DNA of 36,976 bases, taken from assembly GCA_002315855.1 (NCBI GenBank), contig DCIG01000062.1, positions 210 through 37,185 of the forward strand. The letters are read 5' to 3'. The position numbers and the translations under genes are program-made. Shown one piece after another: positions 8,948 to 16,117 of the stretch (the stretch's first letter is position 1; every line of letters starts with the position of its first letter). The stretch comes from Lentisphaeria bacterium UBA1732. GTDB taxonomy: Bacteria > Verrucomicrobiota > Lentisphaeria > Victivallales > UBA1829. The notes beneath the pieces were generated by a model. That model ran no database searches. It was not told the DNA's origin and was given only the letters and a program-made list of their open reading frames with translations.

Positions 8948-9634
8948 TCATTTCGTGTAGTTGGGATCAAAGTATTCGCGGATAAATACGCGGGAATTGC
9001 GGGGAAAAAGATATTCTCCGTCTTTCTGCAGATAATAGGGCACTGTGGCAGGCCAGGACACTTCCACCAGCAGACGGACAAATGGACTGTTGTCAATAGG
9101 GATATTATCAGGCGCAGCAGTAAAATCATACCCTTTATATTCGGGAGAAGAAGAACCATTTGAACCTTTTTTTCTTTTAAATGAGGTGATTTCATTTACT
9201 TCTTTAGCGATCGCACCGCTCGCTACTCGCCAGATATTGACTTCGGCATTGAAATCCGCAGCTTTGCCCTTCTGTCCGTAATAGAAATGGAAATGACCTT
9301 GGTCGGCGGTAATGCTTGCAGGTACAGTCAGATAAGACTGATCGCCCGGCAAAGTGGGAATACTGTTGGGAGAAATGGGATCATTGAAATAATTTCTCCT
9401 GGCTCCGCTCATTTTCCGGAATGAATGAATAACGTCAAAATCATCCTGAATTGCATTGTCAATCAATGCAAAAATGGTATTGGCGGCATCTGCGGAAACC
9501 GTGTCGCCGACCGAGTCGCGGGAGGAGCGAAGAGCCAGAGGAATCAGCGCCATGATGGATGTGATACCGATGGCAGCCACACCGATTGCCAAGACCAGTT
9601 CTATCATATTGAAGCGATGTTTCGTGCGTTTCAT
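8948..9634 (-). CDS. GspI-like pseudopilin, first gene of operon
   Basis: The start at 9634 gives MKRTKHR|FNMIELVLAIGVAAIGITSIM: a short basic leader, a cleavage site with Arg at -1, Glu at +5 and a hydrophobic helix. An AGGTG lies close upstream. In-frame ATG at 9679 and GTG at 9718 are less likely, because a strong promoter (-10 at 9697-9702) would start transcription near 9690. The product is 228 aa with a beta-rich C-terminal part. The motif 'AxGVAAIGITSIMALIPLAL' is close to the V/I-type minor pseudopilin class (GspI/PilV). Its stop overlaps the start region of the J-like gene. It would form part of a pseudopilus tip in the inner membrane and periplasm. Confidence 0.83.
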   Translation of the reverse strand: MKRTKHRFNMIELVLAIGVAAIGITSIMALIPLALRSSRDSVGDTVSADAANTIFALIDNAIQDDFDVIHSFRKMSGARRNYFNDPISPNSIPTLPGDQSYLTVPASITADQGHFHFYYGQKGKAADFNAEVNIWRVASGAIAKEVNEITSFKRKKGSNGSSSPEYKGYDFTAAPDNIPIDNSPFVRLLVEVSWPATVPYYLQKDGEYLFPRNSRVFIREYFDPNYTK

Positions 9635-9696
9635 AATCACCTGCTTTCCGAAGTGCTGATTCTGTATGATGGGGTTCATTTTATTTTTCTCGTCTA

Positions 9697-9725
9697 AAGA
9701 TACATCCTTTCCGCGCACGTTTCAA
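9697..9725 (-). promoter_or_regulatory. Sigma70-like promoter of the pseudopilin-kinase operon
   Basis: On the minus strand, TTGAAA (9720-9725) is followed after exactly 17 nt by TATCTT (9697-9702). Transcription would begin near 9690, giving a leader of about 55 nt before the ATG at 9634. The rest of the 403-bp gap to the EIIA gene holds an inverted repeat at 9879-9895 and a terminator at 9958-9990. Confidence 0.6.
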
Positions 9726-9878
9726 GTTAAAAAGAGCAGAAAGTCCCGTTTTTTGCGAAAAAAATAAGGATTTTCATGCTGTTTTGCGGAGAAAAGAGCA
9801 AATATCGAAATAATCTGCAATTTCTGCGTGCCCGAAAAAGGTGCGCGGAGAGGCCGCCGAAACGGGAAAATCAACCGT

Positions 9879-9895
9879 CCGGAAGGTGATTCCGG
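9879..9895. repeat. Small perfect inverted repeat
   Basis: CCGGAA and TTCCGG are separated by five bases in the gap between the EIIA gene and the pseudopilin operon. It could be a secondary terminator stem or a regulatory palindrome upstream of the operon promoter; nothing else decides between these. Confidence 0.35.
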
Positions 9896-9957
9896 GCAAG
9901 CGAACGCACCTGACAAAAAAACGGCATTCCGGTGTTTGAAAAAAAGGGACAAATATG

Positions 9958-9990
9958 AAAAACCCCGCAACTTCACCGTGATGAACGGGG
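9958..9990 (-). terminator. Rho-independent terminator after the EIIA gene
   Basis: On the minus strand, CCCCG ... CGGGG closes over an inner weak stem (TTCAT/GTGAA) and is followed immediately by TTTTT. It lies about 50 nt past the EIIA stop codon. Confidence 0.55.
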
Positions 9991-10037
9991 AATGTTCCGG
10001 GGGATGTATTCCAATGGGATAACAGGATTGGAAACGA

Positions 10038-10493
10038 TTATTCGCCGGCAAGGATGCTGTAGATTTTTTCCTTGTCATCTCCGGCGGCAAGAATGCTGGC
10101 AATCGTGCCGTCTTCTTTCAGACGGGAGGAGATGCTGCCGAGCAGCTTCAGATACGCTTCGGGGTCGCGTTCATCCGCAGCGAAGAACACTGCCAGAGAA
10201 ATCGGCTCGTTGTCGAGGCTCTTGTAGTCCGTAACCGGAGTACGGCAGACGGCGACAATCACCAGCGGAGACGGGAAACCGTTGATGCGGATATGCGGCA
10301 GAGCAAGACCCTTGCCGACACCGGTCGTCATCATGCGTTCACGCTTCCAAATGGCTTCACGGATTTGGTCTTCATCCATGGTGCAGCGGGTACATGCATG
10401 GGCGATGATTTCTTCCAGGACTTTCTTCTTGCTTTCGCCATCGACGATCAGAATCGAATCCGGCTGAAGGTAATTGATGAATTCCGGCTTCAT
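10038..10493 (-). CDS. PTS EIIA (fructose/nitrogen-type, EIIA-2) domain protein
   Basis: A 151-aa stand-alone EIIA-2 domain. The start at 10493 is supported by AAAGG 8 nt upstream; the longer frame to 10574 has no SD and would cross the promoter. The phosphorylated His is His67 in GVGKGLALPHIRI, the conserved EIIA-fru/PtsN active-site motif, preceded by the helix REAIWKRERMMTTG typical of the family. It accepts phosphate from HPr, acting either in sugar uptake or, as PtsN does, in regulation. No EIIB/EIIC genes are adjacent and it is flanked by its own promoter and terminator, which favours a regulatory PtsN-like role; that is inference. Confidence 0.9.
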   Translation of the reverse strand: MKPEFINYLQPDSILIVDGESKKKVLEEIIAHACTRCTMDEDQIREAIWKRERMMTTGVGKGLALPHIRINGFPSPLVIVAVCRTPVTDYKSLDNEPISLAVFFAADERDPEAYLKLLGSISSRLKEDGTIASILAAGDDKEKIYSILAGE

Positions 10494-10545
10494 AGGATAA
10501 CCTTTCATACGTTTGTGGTGTCGTAAAATTTTGTTATTGCTTGAT

Positions 10546-10574
10546 AACATAAACGCGTTCCTGCAAAAATGCAA
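10546..10574 (-). promoter_or_regulatory. Possible promoter of the EIIA gene
   Basis: TTGCAT (10569-10574) and TATGTT (10546-10551) are spaced by 17 nt on the minus strand, about 50 nt before the chosen ATG. The matches are moderate. Confidence 0.4.
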
Positions 10575-10704
10575 GTTTTTTCCCCTAAAAACTCAAAAAT
10601 TTCAGTGGAATTTTTGATTCTTCATGAAATATTGAGGAAAAATCAAGACTCAAAGTCGCTGTCCGCTGTTCCGGCAAATACAGGAAACACGCCTTTCCCG
10701 GACG

Positions 10705-11547
10705 TCATGCGTTCTTTTCGAGAATCGTATCCGCCAGTTTCTCCATCTCAGGATAGACCGCAAACGAGGAGACCAGTCCCTGATGCAGACGCCCCGCATC
10801 ACAGGCGGCAAGAAATTCGGGGTCAAGCGGCACTGAGGCAAGCAGAGGCAGTCCGGACTGCCTGGAGAGAGATTCCCCGCCGCCGCTGGAGAACAGCGCA
10901 TGACGTTTGTGGCAGTCGGGGCAGACATAGCAGCTCATATTCTCAACGATGCCGAGGACGGGAAGCTGAAGTTTCTTGCAGAAATCAATACATTTCCGGC
11001 AGTCCGCAAGCGAGACTTCCTGCGGGGTCGTAACGATGATGGCGGACTTGTCGCCCTTGATGCTCTGGCAGGCGGAAAGTGCTTCGTCTCCGGTTCCCGG
11101 AGGAAAGTCAAGTATCACATAGTCCAGATCATCGCCCCAGACAACTTCATCGAAAAGCTGATTCAGCAGACCGATTTTGGCAGGGCCGCGCAGAATGACC
11201 GCGTCATCGGAATTTTCAAGGAGCAAACCAATGGAAACAAGGCGGATGCCGAAAACTTCCAGCGGCAGAATTCCCTCTTCACAGCCGTCCAGATGCTTGC
11301 CGGCAACGCCGAACAGCGTGGGCTGGCTCGGTCCGTGGAAATCCACATCCAGCAGGGCGACTTTCTGCCCCTGTCGCGCCAATGCCACCGCAAGACATGC
11401 GGCAACCGTGCTTTTCCCGACACCTCCCTTGCCCGACAGCACCATGATTTTATGCGGGATTTTATCAAGGCGTGTTTCACGCTTTTCGTCCGTGCAAGAT
11501 CCTTTTGACTGGCAGCTGGAGCAGTTTCCGGAACAATTTTCAGACAT
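10705..11547 (-). CDS. mrp: Mrp/NBP35-family P-loop ATPase (Fe-S cluster carrier)
   Basis: A 280-aa P-loop ATPase of the SIMIBI/MinD group. The N-terminus carries four Cys (C5, C9, C12, C18) as in eukaryotic and bacterial NBP35-type scaffolds. The deviant Walker A GKGGVGKST is at 39-47, followed by LLDVDFHGPS and ILDFPPGTGDE. A second cysteine motif, SCYVCPDC (C206, C209, C212), follows ENM and matches the conserved Mrp CxxC used to bridge a 4Fe-4S cluster. The family assembles and transfers Fe-S clusters in the cytoplasm. AAAGGA lies 9 nt before the ATG. It is downstream of dnaA on the same strand, with a 147-bp repeat element between them. Confidence 0.93.
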   Translation of the reverse strand: MSENCSGNCSSCQSKGSCTDEKRETRLDKIPHKIMVLSGKGGVGKSTVAACLAVALARQGQKVALLDVDFHGPSQPTLFGVAGKHLDGCEEGILPLEVFGIRLVSIGLLLENSDDAVILRGPAKIGLLNQLFDEVVWGDDLDYVILDFPPGTGDEALSACQSIKGDKSAIIVTTPQEVSLADCRKCIDFCKKLQLPVLGIVENMSCYVCPDCHKRHALFSSGGGESLSRQSGLPLLASVPLDPEFLAACDAGRLHQGLVSSFAVYPEMEKLADTILEKNA

Positions 11548-11590
11548 AATTCAATTCCTTTCAGGATGAATGAAATGGTTTGTATAAAAA

Positions 11591-11737
11591 GATGATTTCA
11601 GAAGTCATTGACGGAAAGATTTGAAATGACTCTTCGCACAGTCGGAGGGAGCAGTTTGAGGCAGCCTCCGAAAATGCTCTTCCGGCACCTGCCGGAAAAA
11701 CGTTCAACGCTCACGGAAGGACTTTTGAAATCAGCTC
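11591..11737. repeat. Long (MITE-like) copy of the GAGCTGATTTC element, copy A
   Basis: It begins with a left arm GATGATTTCAGAAGTCATTG and ends with GGACTTTTGAAATCAGCTC. The internal sequence (AGTTTGAGG...CCTCCGAAAA, GCTCTTCCGGCA) is shared with the long copy at 30865-31028. It contains a perfect hairpin CCGGCA/TGCCGG. It fills the dnaA-mrp gap. Confidence 0.7.
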
Positions 11738-11765
11738 TGAGGTTAAAAAGGGCTTGGAACTGAAG

Positions 11766-13211
11766 TCAAACACTGCGGAGCTGACGCTGAAACTGCTTCA
11801 ACTGGGCTTTCAGATCCTCATTTTTCAGCGACATGTCTTCCACATGCTGAACCGCATGGACGACCGTGGCATGATTGCGCCCGCCAAACGCAAGCCCGAT
11901 TTCCTGATGGGTGTGCGTGGTCATTTTCCTCGCCAGATACATGGCAATCATCCGCGCTTCGGCAATATTTTTCGGACGTTTCGGTCCGGTGATGTCCGAT
12001 ACGTGAAGTCCGAAATAATCCGTTACGACCTTCTGAATCGCCTCAATGGTAACTGTGCGCGTTTCCGCTTCTTTGTCCAGCAGGTCGGCAAGCTCGGACT
12101 GCGCGGTTTCCAGGTCGATGGGACGCCCCAGTGCAGTGGCAATCATGGAAAGACGGAGCAGCGCGCCTTTCAGGGGACGGATATTGGATACAATGCTTTT
12201 CGCGATGAAATTCAGCACATCATCGCTCAGTTTCAGCTTCTGGGACATCTGTTCCTGCTTCAAAATGGCAAGACGCGTCTCAAAGGTCGGCTGGGTGATC
12301 TGGGTCGTGATGCCGGACAGAAAACGGGAAACAAGACGTTCCTCCAGCCCCTGAATTTCCGATGGCTGCTTATCCGAGGTCAGAATAATCTGCTTGTTTG
12401 CGCTGTGGAGCGCATTGAACGTGTTGAAGAACTCTTCCTGAAGCTGTGTCTTTCCGGCGAGGTGGTGCACATCGTCTACCAGCAGATAATCCACATTGCG
12501 GAAACGGGCACGGAACTCATTATTGGTATGCGAGCGCAGCGAATCCACAAATTCGTTCAGAAACTCTTCGCAGGTCGTGTAGCGGACGATGGCTTTCGGG
12601 GTGCTGGTCAGAACATCGTATGTAACCGCTTTCAGCAGGTGCGTCTTGCCCATGCCTGACCCGCCATAGATGTAAACGGGGTTGAATGTCCCCGGCTTTT
12701 TCGCCGCCGTGGATGCCGCCGTGAACGCATAACGGTTTTCTTCGCCGACCACGAAGTTGTTGAACGTCTGTCCGTTCACAAAAGCCAGCTGCTCTTTCAG
12801 GTTTTTGCACTGCTCATCATCGGGAACAGAATTTTTTCCGGGCTGGTCGGGGTCGACACCATCGATGAAATCGTTTCTGCCTGCCTCGGAAGCCTCGTTT
12901 TCGACCTCAATGTCATCATCGCTTTTTTTCGCATCATCGGGCAGATAGCCATACTCGAATTTCAGGGCCAAATCATCAGCCCTCCCGCACGCACGAAGCG
13001 ATTCGCGAATGAGTTCGCCGTAGTTGTCCGTTATCCACGTGGCAAAAAATTCATCGTTGACACCGAGTGTAAGTTCGCCCTCAGTCAAGTTCAGCGGCAC
13101 CATGCCCTGAAACCACTGCAGCGCGGTCTCATACTCCCCGCTGTAGCACGTTTTCACGTAATTGCACACTTTCGCCCACAAGGCGGCAGCTTTATTTTTT
13201 CCTTCTGACAT
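11766..13211 (-). CDS. dnaA: Chromosomal replication initiator DnaA
   Basis: At 481 aa this matches the usual DnaA length. Domain I is about residues 1-85 and an acidic linker (domain II) about 90-135. The AAA+ domain III has Walker A GGSGMGKT (183-190) and Walker B LLVDDVHH (243-250), with arginine-rich VSRFLSG near 296. Domain IV ends with the DnaA box-binding signature AFGGRNHATVVHAVQHVE (441-458). It binds DnaA boxes at oriC and opens the origin. GAGG lies 10 nt before the ATG. The gene is transcribed away from an 834-bp AT-rich gap that contains two DnaA-box-like sequences. Mrp is next downstream. Confidence 0.97.
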   Translation of the reverse strand: MSEGKNKAAALWAKVCNYVKTCYSGEYETALQWFQGMVPLNLTEGELTLGVNDEFFATWITDNYGELIRESLRACGRADDLALKFEYGYLPDDAKKSDDDIEVENEASEAGRNDFIDGVDPDQPGKNSVPDDEQCKNLKEQLAFVNGQTFNNFVVGEENRYAFTAASTAAKKPGTFNPVYIYGGSGMGKTHLLKAVTYDVLTSTPKAIVRYTTCEEFLNEFVDSLRSHTNNEFRARFRNVDYLLVDDVHHLAGKTQLQEEFFNTFNALHSANKQIILTSDKQPSEIQGLEERLVSRFLSGITTQITQPTFETRLAILKQEQMSQKLKLSDDVLNFIAKSIVSNIRPLKGALLRLSMIATALGRPIDLETAQSELADLLDKEAETRTVTIEAIQKVVTDYFGLHVSDITGPKRPKNIAEARMIAMYLARKMTTHTHQEIGLAFGGRNHATVVHAVQHVEDMSLKNEDLKAQLKQFQRQLRSV

Positions 13212-13275
13212 TGTTCTTCATCCTCGCTCGTCCGCAACTGCTTCCGTCGTACTGTTTTTGAATTTAACTCAAAAG

Positions 13276-13284
13276 TTATCAACA
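13276..13284 (+). promoter_or_regulatory. DnaA-box-like site 1
   Basis: TTATCAACA, one mismatch from the consensus, lies about 65 bp upstream of the dnaA start. It could serve origin binding or autoregulation. Confidence 0.45.
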
Positions 13285-13564
13285 AGTTTCCAAATCTCAT
13301 TCATATCATACATTTCAGGCGGTTTGGAACCCGGAATGCAACCGTTACAGCGAGCTGAAATCAAGGGGTTATGATCTCGAAACAAAATAAGCGATTTTTA
13401 CCTCAAAATGAGCTCAAAACATCCGAAAAAATCATCCTGCCGGAGATGCACGCAATGGCATTTCTGTCAAGCGATTTTTTCAAAAAAATACGAATTTTTT
13501 TCCGTCCCTTCCAAACAGCAAAAAATCAATGAGATATAACTTTCATTAACATGATATTGACAAG

Positions 13565-13573
13565 TTATCAACA
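13565..13573 (+). promoter_or_regulatory. DnaA-box-like site 2
   Basis: A second TTATCAACA, embedded in the same 13-mer as site 1 and in the same orientation, 289 bp away. Confidence 0.45.
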
Positions 13574-13919
13574 ATCATCCCCGCCGCCGTCAGGATTGGA
13601 AAGAACACCGGAATCCCGACTCCATAATCATGCCTCGCGCTGTTTCCGCTCTCACGAAAAACGGATAATCCGTCTTTCTCATGATTGCGTCCGGAGACAA
13701 AAACATCCGTACAGTTCTTTTTTCACTTTTCGGGAAAAAGACTGCTGCGGAAAGTTTTTGGGGACGCTGACCGGATTGACGCGGTAAAAAACGCAGATTC
13801 AGGAACACATCGAAATCAGCCGGAAAAAATACCGTCCTTATAATTTGCACCAAAAAACAAAATAAGCAAGTGAAAATTCGATGTTTTTTACGACTTTTGC
13901 TATATCTTGCGTTTTTTTG

Positions 13920-13949
13920 TTGAAAAAAATATTTCTGAGTGCATATTAT
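13920..13949 (+). promoter_or_regulatory. Sigma70-like promoter of the NagA-like operon
   Basis: TTGAAA (13920-13925) and TATTAT (13944-13949) are spaced by 18 nt, within a very AT-rich segment about 95 nt before the GTG start of the first gene. Confidence 0.5.
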
Positions 13950-13964
13950 ATAGTAGAATGGGTA

Positions 13965-13983
13965 ACTCAATTCCCGATTGAGT
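13965..13983 (+). promoter_or_regulatory. Leader hairpin of the NagA-like operon
   Basis: ACTCAAT and ATTGAGT form a perfect 7-bp stem around TCCCG, just downstream of the predicted transcription start. No U-tract follows, so it is not a simple terminator; it may stabilise the 5' end. Confidence 0.45.
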
Positions 13984-14045
13984 ATCACGTTATCCAAAAC
14001 AGCTGAACCAATCTCTTAAAATAAAATGTCCACGGAGCTTTCACG

Positions 14046-15239
14046 GTGAAAGAAAAACGAAGAACTCTTTTCCTGCTTGACTACTGCCTGACGCCATACG
14101 AAAAAATTGAATCTTGCGGTATTTTGTGCGAAAAAAGCAGCATCATCGCAATTGGCGGAGAAACAGCGTTTTCGCTGGATGAACCGGGTCTGGAAGTCAT
14201 CGATCTGAAAGGATGCTACGGCATTCCCGGCTTCATCGACAGCCATGTTCACGGAATACCGGTGGATCGCCTGAAACAGGGGATTCCCGACATCGAGGAG
14301 CAGGTCGCCATCCTGAATCTCATGAGCAGCTCCATGGCAAAAAACGGAATCACCACGTTCCTGCCCACGCTGATTTCACTCCCCCCGGACAAAATGCCCG
14401 ATGCAGTGGACAAGACTTACGAAAGCATTGAACGCTGGAATGCCGGAGACGGTATCGGCGCTCAGCCCGTTGCCATGCACCTGGAAGGTCCGTTCCTCAA
14501 TCCCGAAAAACGGGGCGACCAGCCGCGTGAAAACATCATGCCGCGCATTGACCTCGGCTACGCTCGCGAACTGCTTCAGGCTGGACGCGACCGAATCAGA
14601 ATCATGACGTTCGCTCCCGAACTCCCAAATGCAATCAAGCTGGTGGAACTGATGCAGGAATACGGAGTCATGCCATCCATGGGGCACAGCCTCGCTTCCG
14701 AAAAAGAAACGATTGCCGCAATCGAAGCGGGGGCACACCGCTGCACATACATTTTCAACGCCATGCCCTCTCTGCATCACCGGTCATCCTCGCTTACGGC
14801 AATCGCTCTCACCGACGAACGTGTCAGCATTGAAATGATTGTGGACGGTCTGCATCTTCATCCGACCATCGTCAATCTGATTGCCCGATGCAAATCCCCG
14901 GACAAAATCATGGCAATCAGCAATGCCGTTTTCAACCGCGATATGAAAGAGGATGTCCACGGAATCATCCGCAACGAAGCAGGCGTGATTTCCGGCTCCA
15001 CTCTTTCCCTGAAAGACGCTTGGTATCATCTGAGAAGCTACGTCGGCATGGATGGCTCCACTGCATCCGCATGTACTTCCGCCAACCCAGCAAAAGACCT
15101 CGGTCTCCTTTCTCGCGGCGAAATCCTCCCCGGCAAACGTGCCGACATCACCATTTTCAACTCAGCTGCCGAAACTGTCCGCATGACGGTCAGACAAGGC
15201 AATATCATTTACGACTCCGAAAGCAGCCTCAACGCATGA
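14046..15239 (+). CDS. NagA-like amidohydrolase with altered active site
   Basis: A 397-aa member of the N-acetylglucosamine-6-phosphate deacetylase family, with a GTG start and GGAG 8 nt upstream. Visible family landmarks are GFIDSHVHG (H67, H69), HLEGPF (E147), GHS (H214), FNAM...LHHR, DGLHLHP (267-273), the terminal SGSTLSLKDA and the ANPAKDLGL...GKRADI end. Two residues that are normally essential are changed. The metal-ligand His of T-H-x-F-N-A-M is Tyr (T-Y-I-F-N-A-M, Tyr235), and the catalytic Asp of the T/S-D-A motif is Asn (ISNAV, Asn293). It may be inactive or act on another substrate. It heads a five-gene operon; the next gene overlaps by ATGA. Confidence 0.85.
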   Translation: MKEKRRTLFLLDYCLTPYEKIESCGILCEKSSIIAIGGETAFSLDEPGLEVIDLKGCYGIPGFIDSHVHGIPVDRLKQGIPDIEEQVAILNLMSSSMAKNGITTFLPTLISLPPDKMPDAVDKTYESIERWNAGDGIGAQPVAMHLEGPFLNPEKRGDQPRENIMPRIDLGYARELLQAGRDRIRIMTFAPELPNAIKLVELMQEYGVMPSMGHSLASEKETIAAIEAGAHRCTYIFNAMPSLHHRSSSLTAIALTDERVSIEMIVDGLHLHPTIVNLIARCKSPDKIMAISNAVFNRDMKEDVHGIIRNEAGVISGSTLSLKDAWYHLRSYVGMDGSTASACTSANPAKDLGLLSRGEILPGKRADITIFNSAAETVRMTVRQGNIIYDSESSLNA

Positions 15240-16117
15240 AATCTCAGGAAATCCTCCCTTATCTTCTTCTCGACTCCGGCGATGGTCGCAAACTCGAACA
15301 AGCCGGTCCGTTCCGCATTATCCGCCCCGCACTGAATGCCTTCTGGCATCCCACCCTCCCCCGCACAGAATGGGACAAAGCGGATGCCGTTTTTGAACGC
15401 GAAAGCACCGGCGGCGGTACATGGATGTGGAAAAACGGTCTGAAACAGCCCGAAGAGGGGCAGTGGATCATTCGCTGGGGCGGTGTCGTTTTCCTGGTCA
15501 AACCCACACGCTTCGGTCATCTGGGGTTCTTCGCCGAACAGATTCACAACTGGGAATGGATGCGCAGTGCCTGTGCCGCTTTGCCCCCCGGCAGTGAAAC
15601 CCTGAATCTTTTTGCCTATTCCGGCGGCGCGACATTCTCGATGGCGCAGGGCGGCGCAAATGCCTGCCATTTGGATGCGTCCAAAGGAATCATCGACTGG
15701 GCCGGCAAAAATCTTGCGCTCAATCACGATGTCAAAGGAAAAATCCGCTGGATTTGCGACGATGCCATGAAATTTGTGGCGCGGGAAGCTCGCCGCGGCC
15801 ATAAATATCAGGGCATCTGCCTCGACCCGCCATCGTTCGGACGCGGCGCACAGGGACAGGTCTGGAAAATCGAAAATGACGTGGCGGAACTCCTCGAAAA
15901 CGTCAAAGCCATTTTGGATACCAAGGGCAGTTTCTTCATCCTCCTGACCTGCCACTCCCAGGGCTTCTCCGCGTTCTCACTGGGACGTATGCTCCAGCAG
16001 GCGTTCCCGAAATTCTCCGATCAAGTCGAATCCGGTGAAATGCTCATCCCCGAAACCTCGAAAGAAGGTCGCGCTCTGCCCGCCGGACTTTATGCCCGCC
16101 TGAAGGTGAATCTTTGA
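15236..16117 (+). CDS. Class I SAM-dependent methyltransferase (COG1092-like, no PUA domain)
   Basis: A 293-aa protein whose ATG overlaps the preceding stop (ATGA). The Rossmann methyltransferase core shows motif I LNLFAYSGGATF (about 123-134), acidic HLDASKG (145-151) and motif IV LDPPSFGRG (196-204), the arrangement of RlmI/RlmK-type rRNA methyltransferases. The N-terminal 100 residues (WDKADAVFERESTGGG, WGGVVFLVKPTRFGHLGFF) replace the PUA domain found in RlmI. It is followed directly by a full-length RlmI-like gene, so the two are probably distant paralogues. The RNA target is unknown. Confidence 0.85.
   Translation: MKSQEILPYLLLDSGDGRKLEQAGPFRIIRPALNAFWHPTLPRTEWDKADAVFERESTGGGTWMWKNGLKQPEEGQWIIRWGGVVFLVKPTRFGHLGFFAEQIHNWEWMRSACAALPPGSETLNLFAYSGGATFSMAQGGANACHLDASKGIIDWAGKNLALNHDVKGKIRWICDDAMKFVAREARRGHKYQGICLDPPSFGRGAQGQVWKIENDVAELLENVKAILDTKGSFFILLTCHSQGFSAFSLGRMLQQAFPKFSDQVESGEMLIPETSKEGRALPAGLYARLKVNL

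Larger units (their letters stand above)
13212..13600. other. Candidate replication origin (oriC) upstream of dnaA
   Basis: This non-coding stretch next to dnaA is markedly AT-rich and contains two copies of AAGTTATCAACAA, each holding TTATCAACA (one mismatch from the DnaA box TTATCCACA). It also has a direct repeat AAGCGATTTTT (near 13389 and 13469), with poly-A/T tracts between. The rest of the gap to 14045 contains the promoter and leader of the NagA-like gene and nothing else I can support. Confidence 0.45.

Noticed and set aside
9722..10102. 126-codon minus-strand frame between the pseudopilin operon and EIIA gene
   Set aside because: It overlaps the end of the EIIA gene, contains its terminator and lacks an SD.
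13031..13039. TTATCCACG inside dnaA as a third DnaA box
   Set aside because: It encodes conserved residues of domain I and lies in coding sequence, so a chance match cannot be excluded.
13590..13997. 135-codon minus-strand frame in the dnaA upstream gap
   Set aside because: No SD and no family resemblance; it overlaps the NagA operon promoter and candidate origin.
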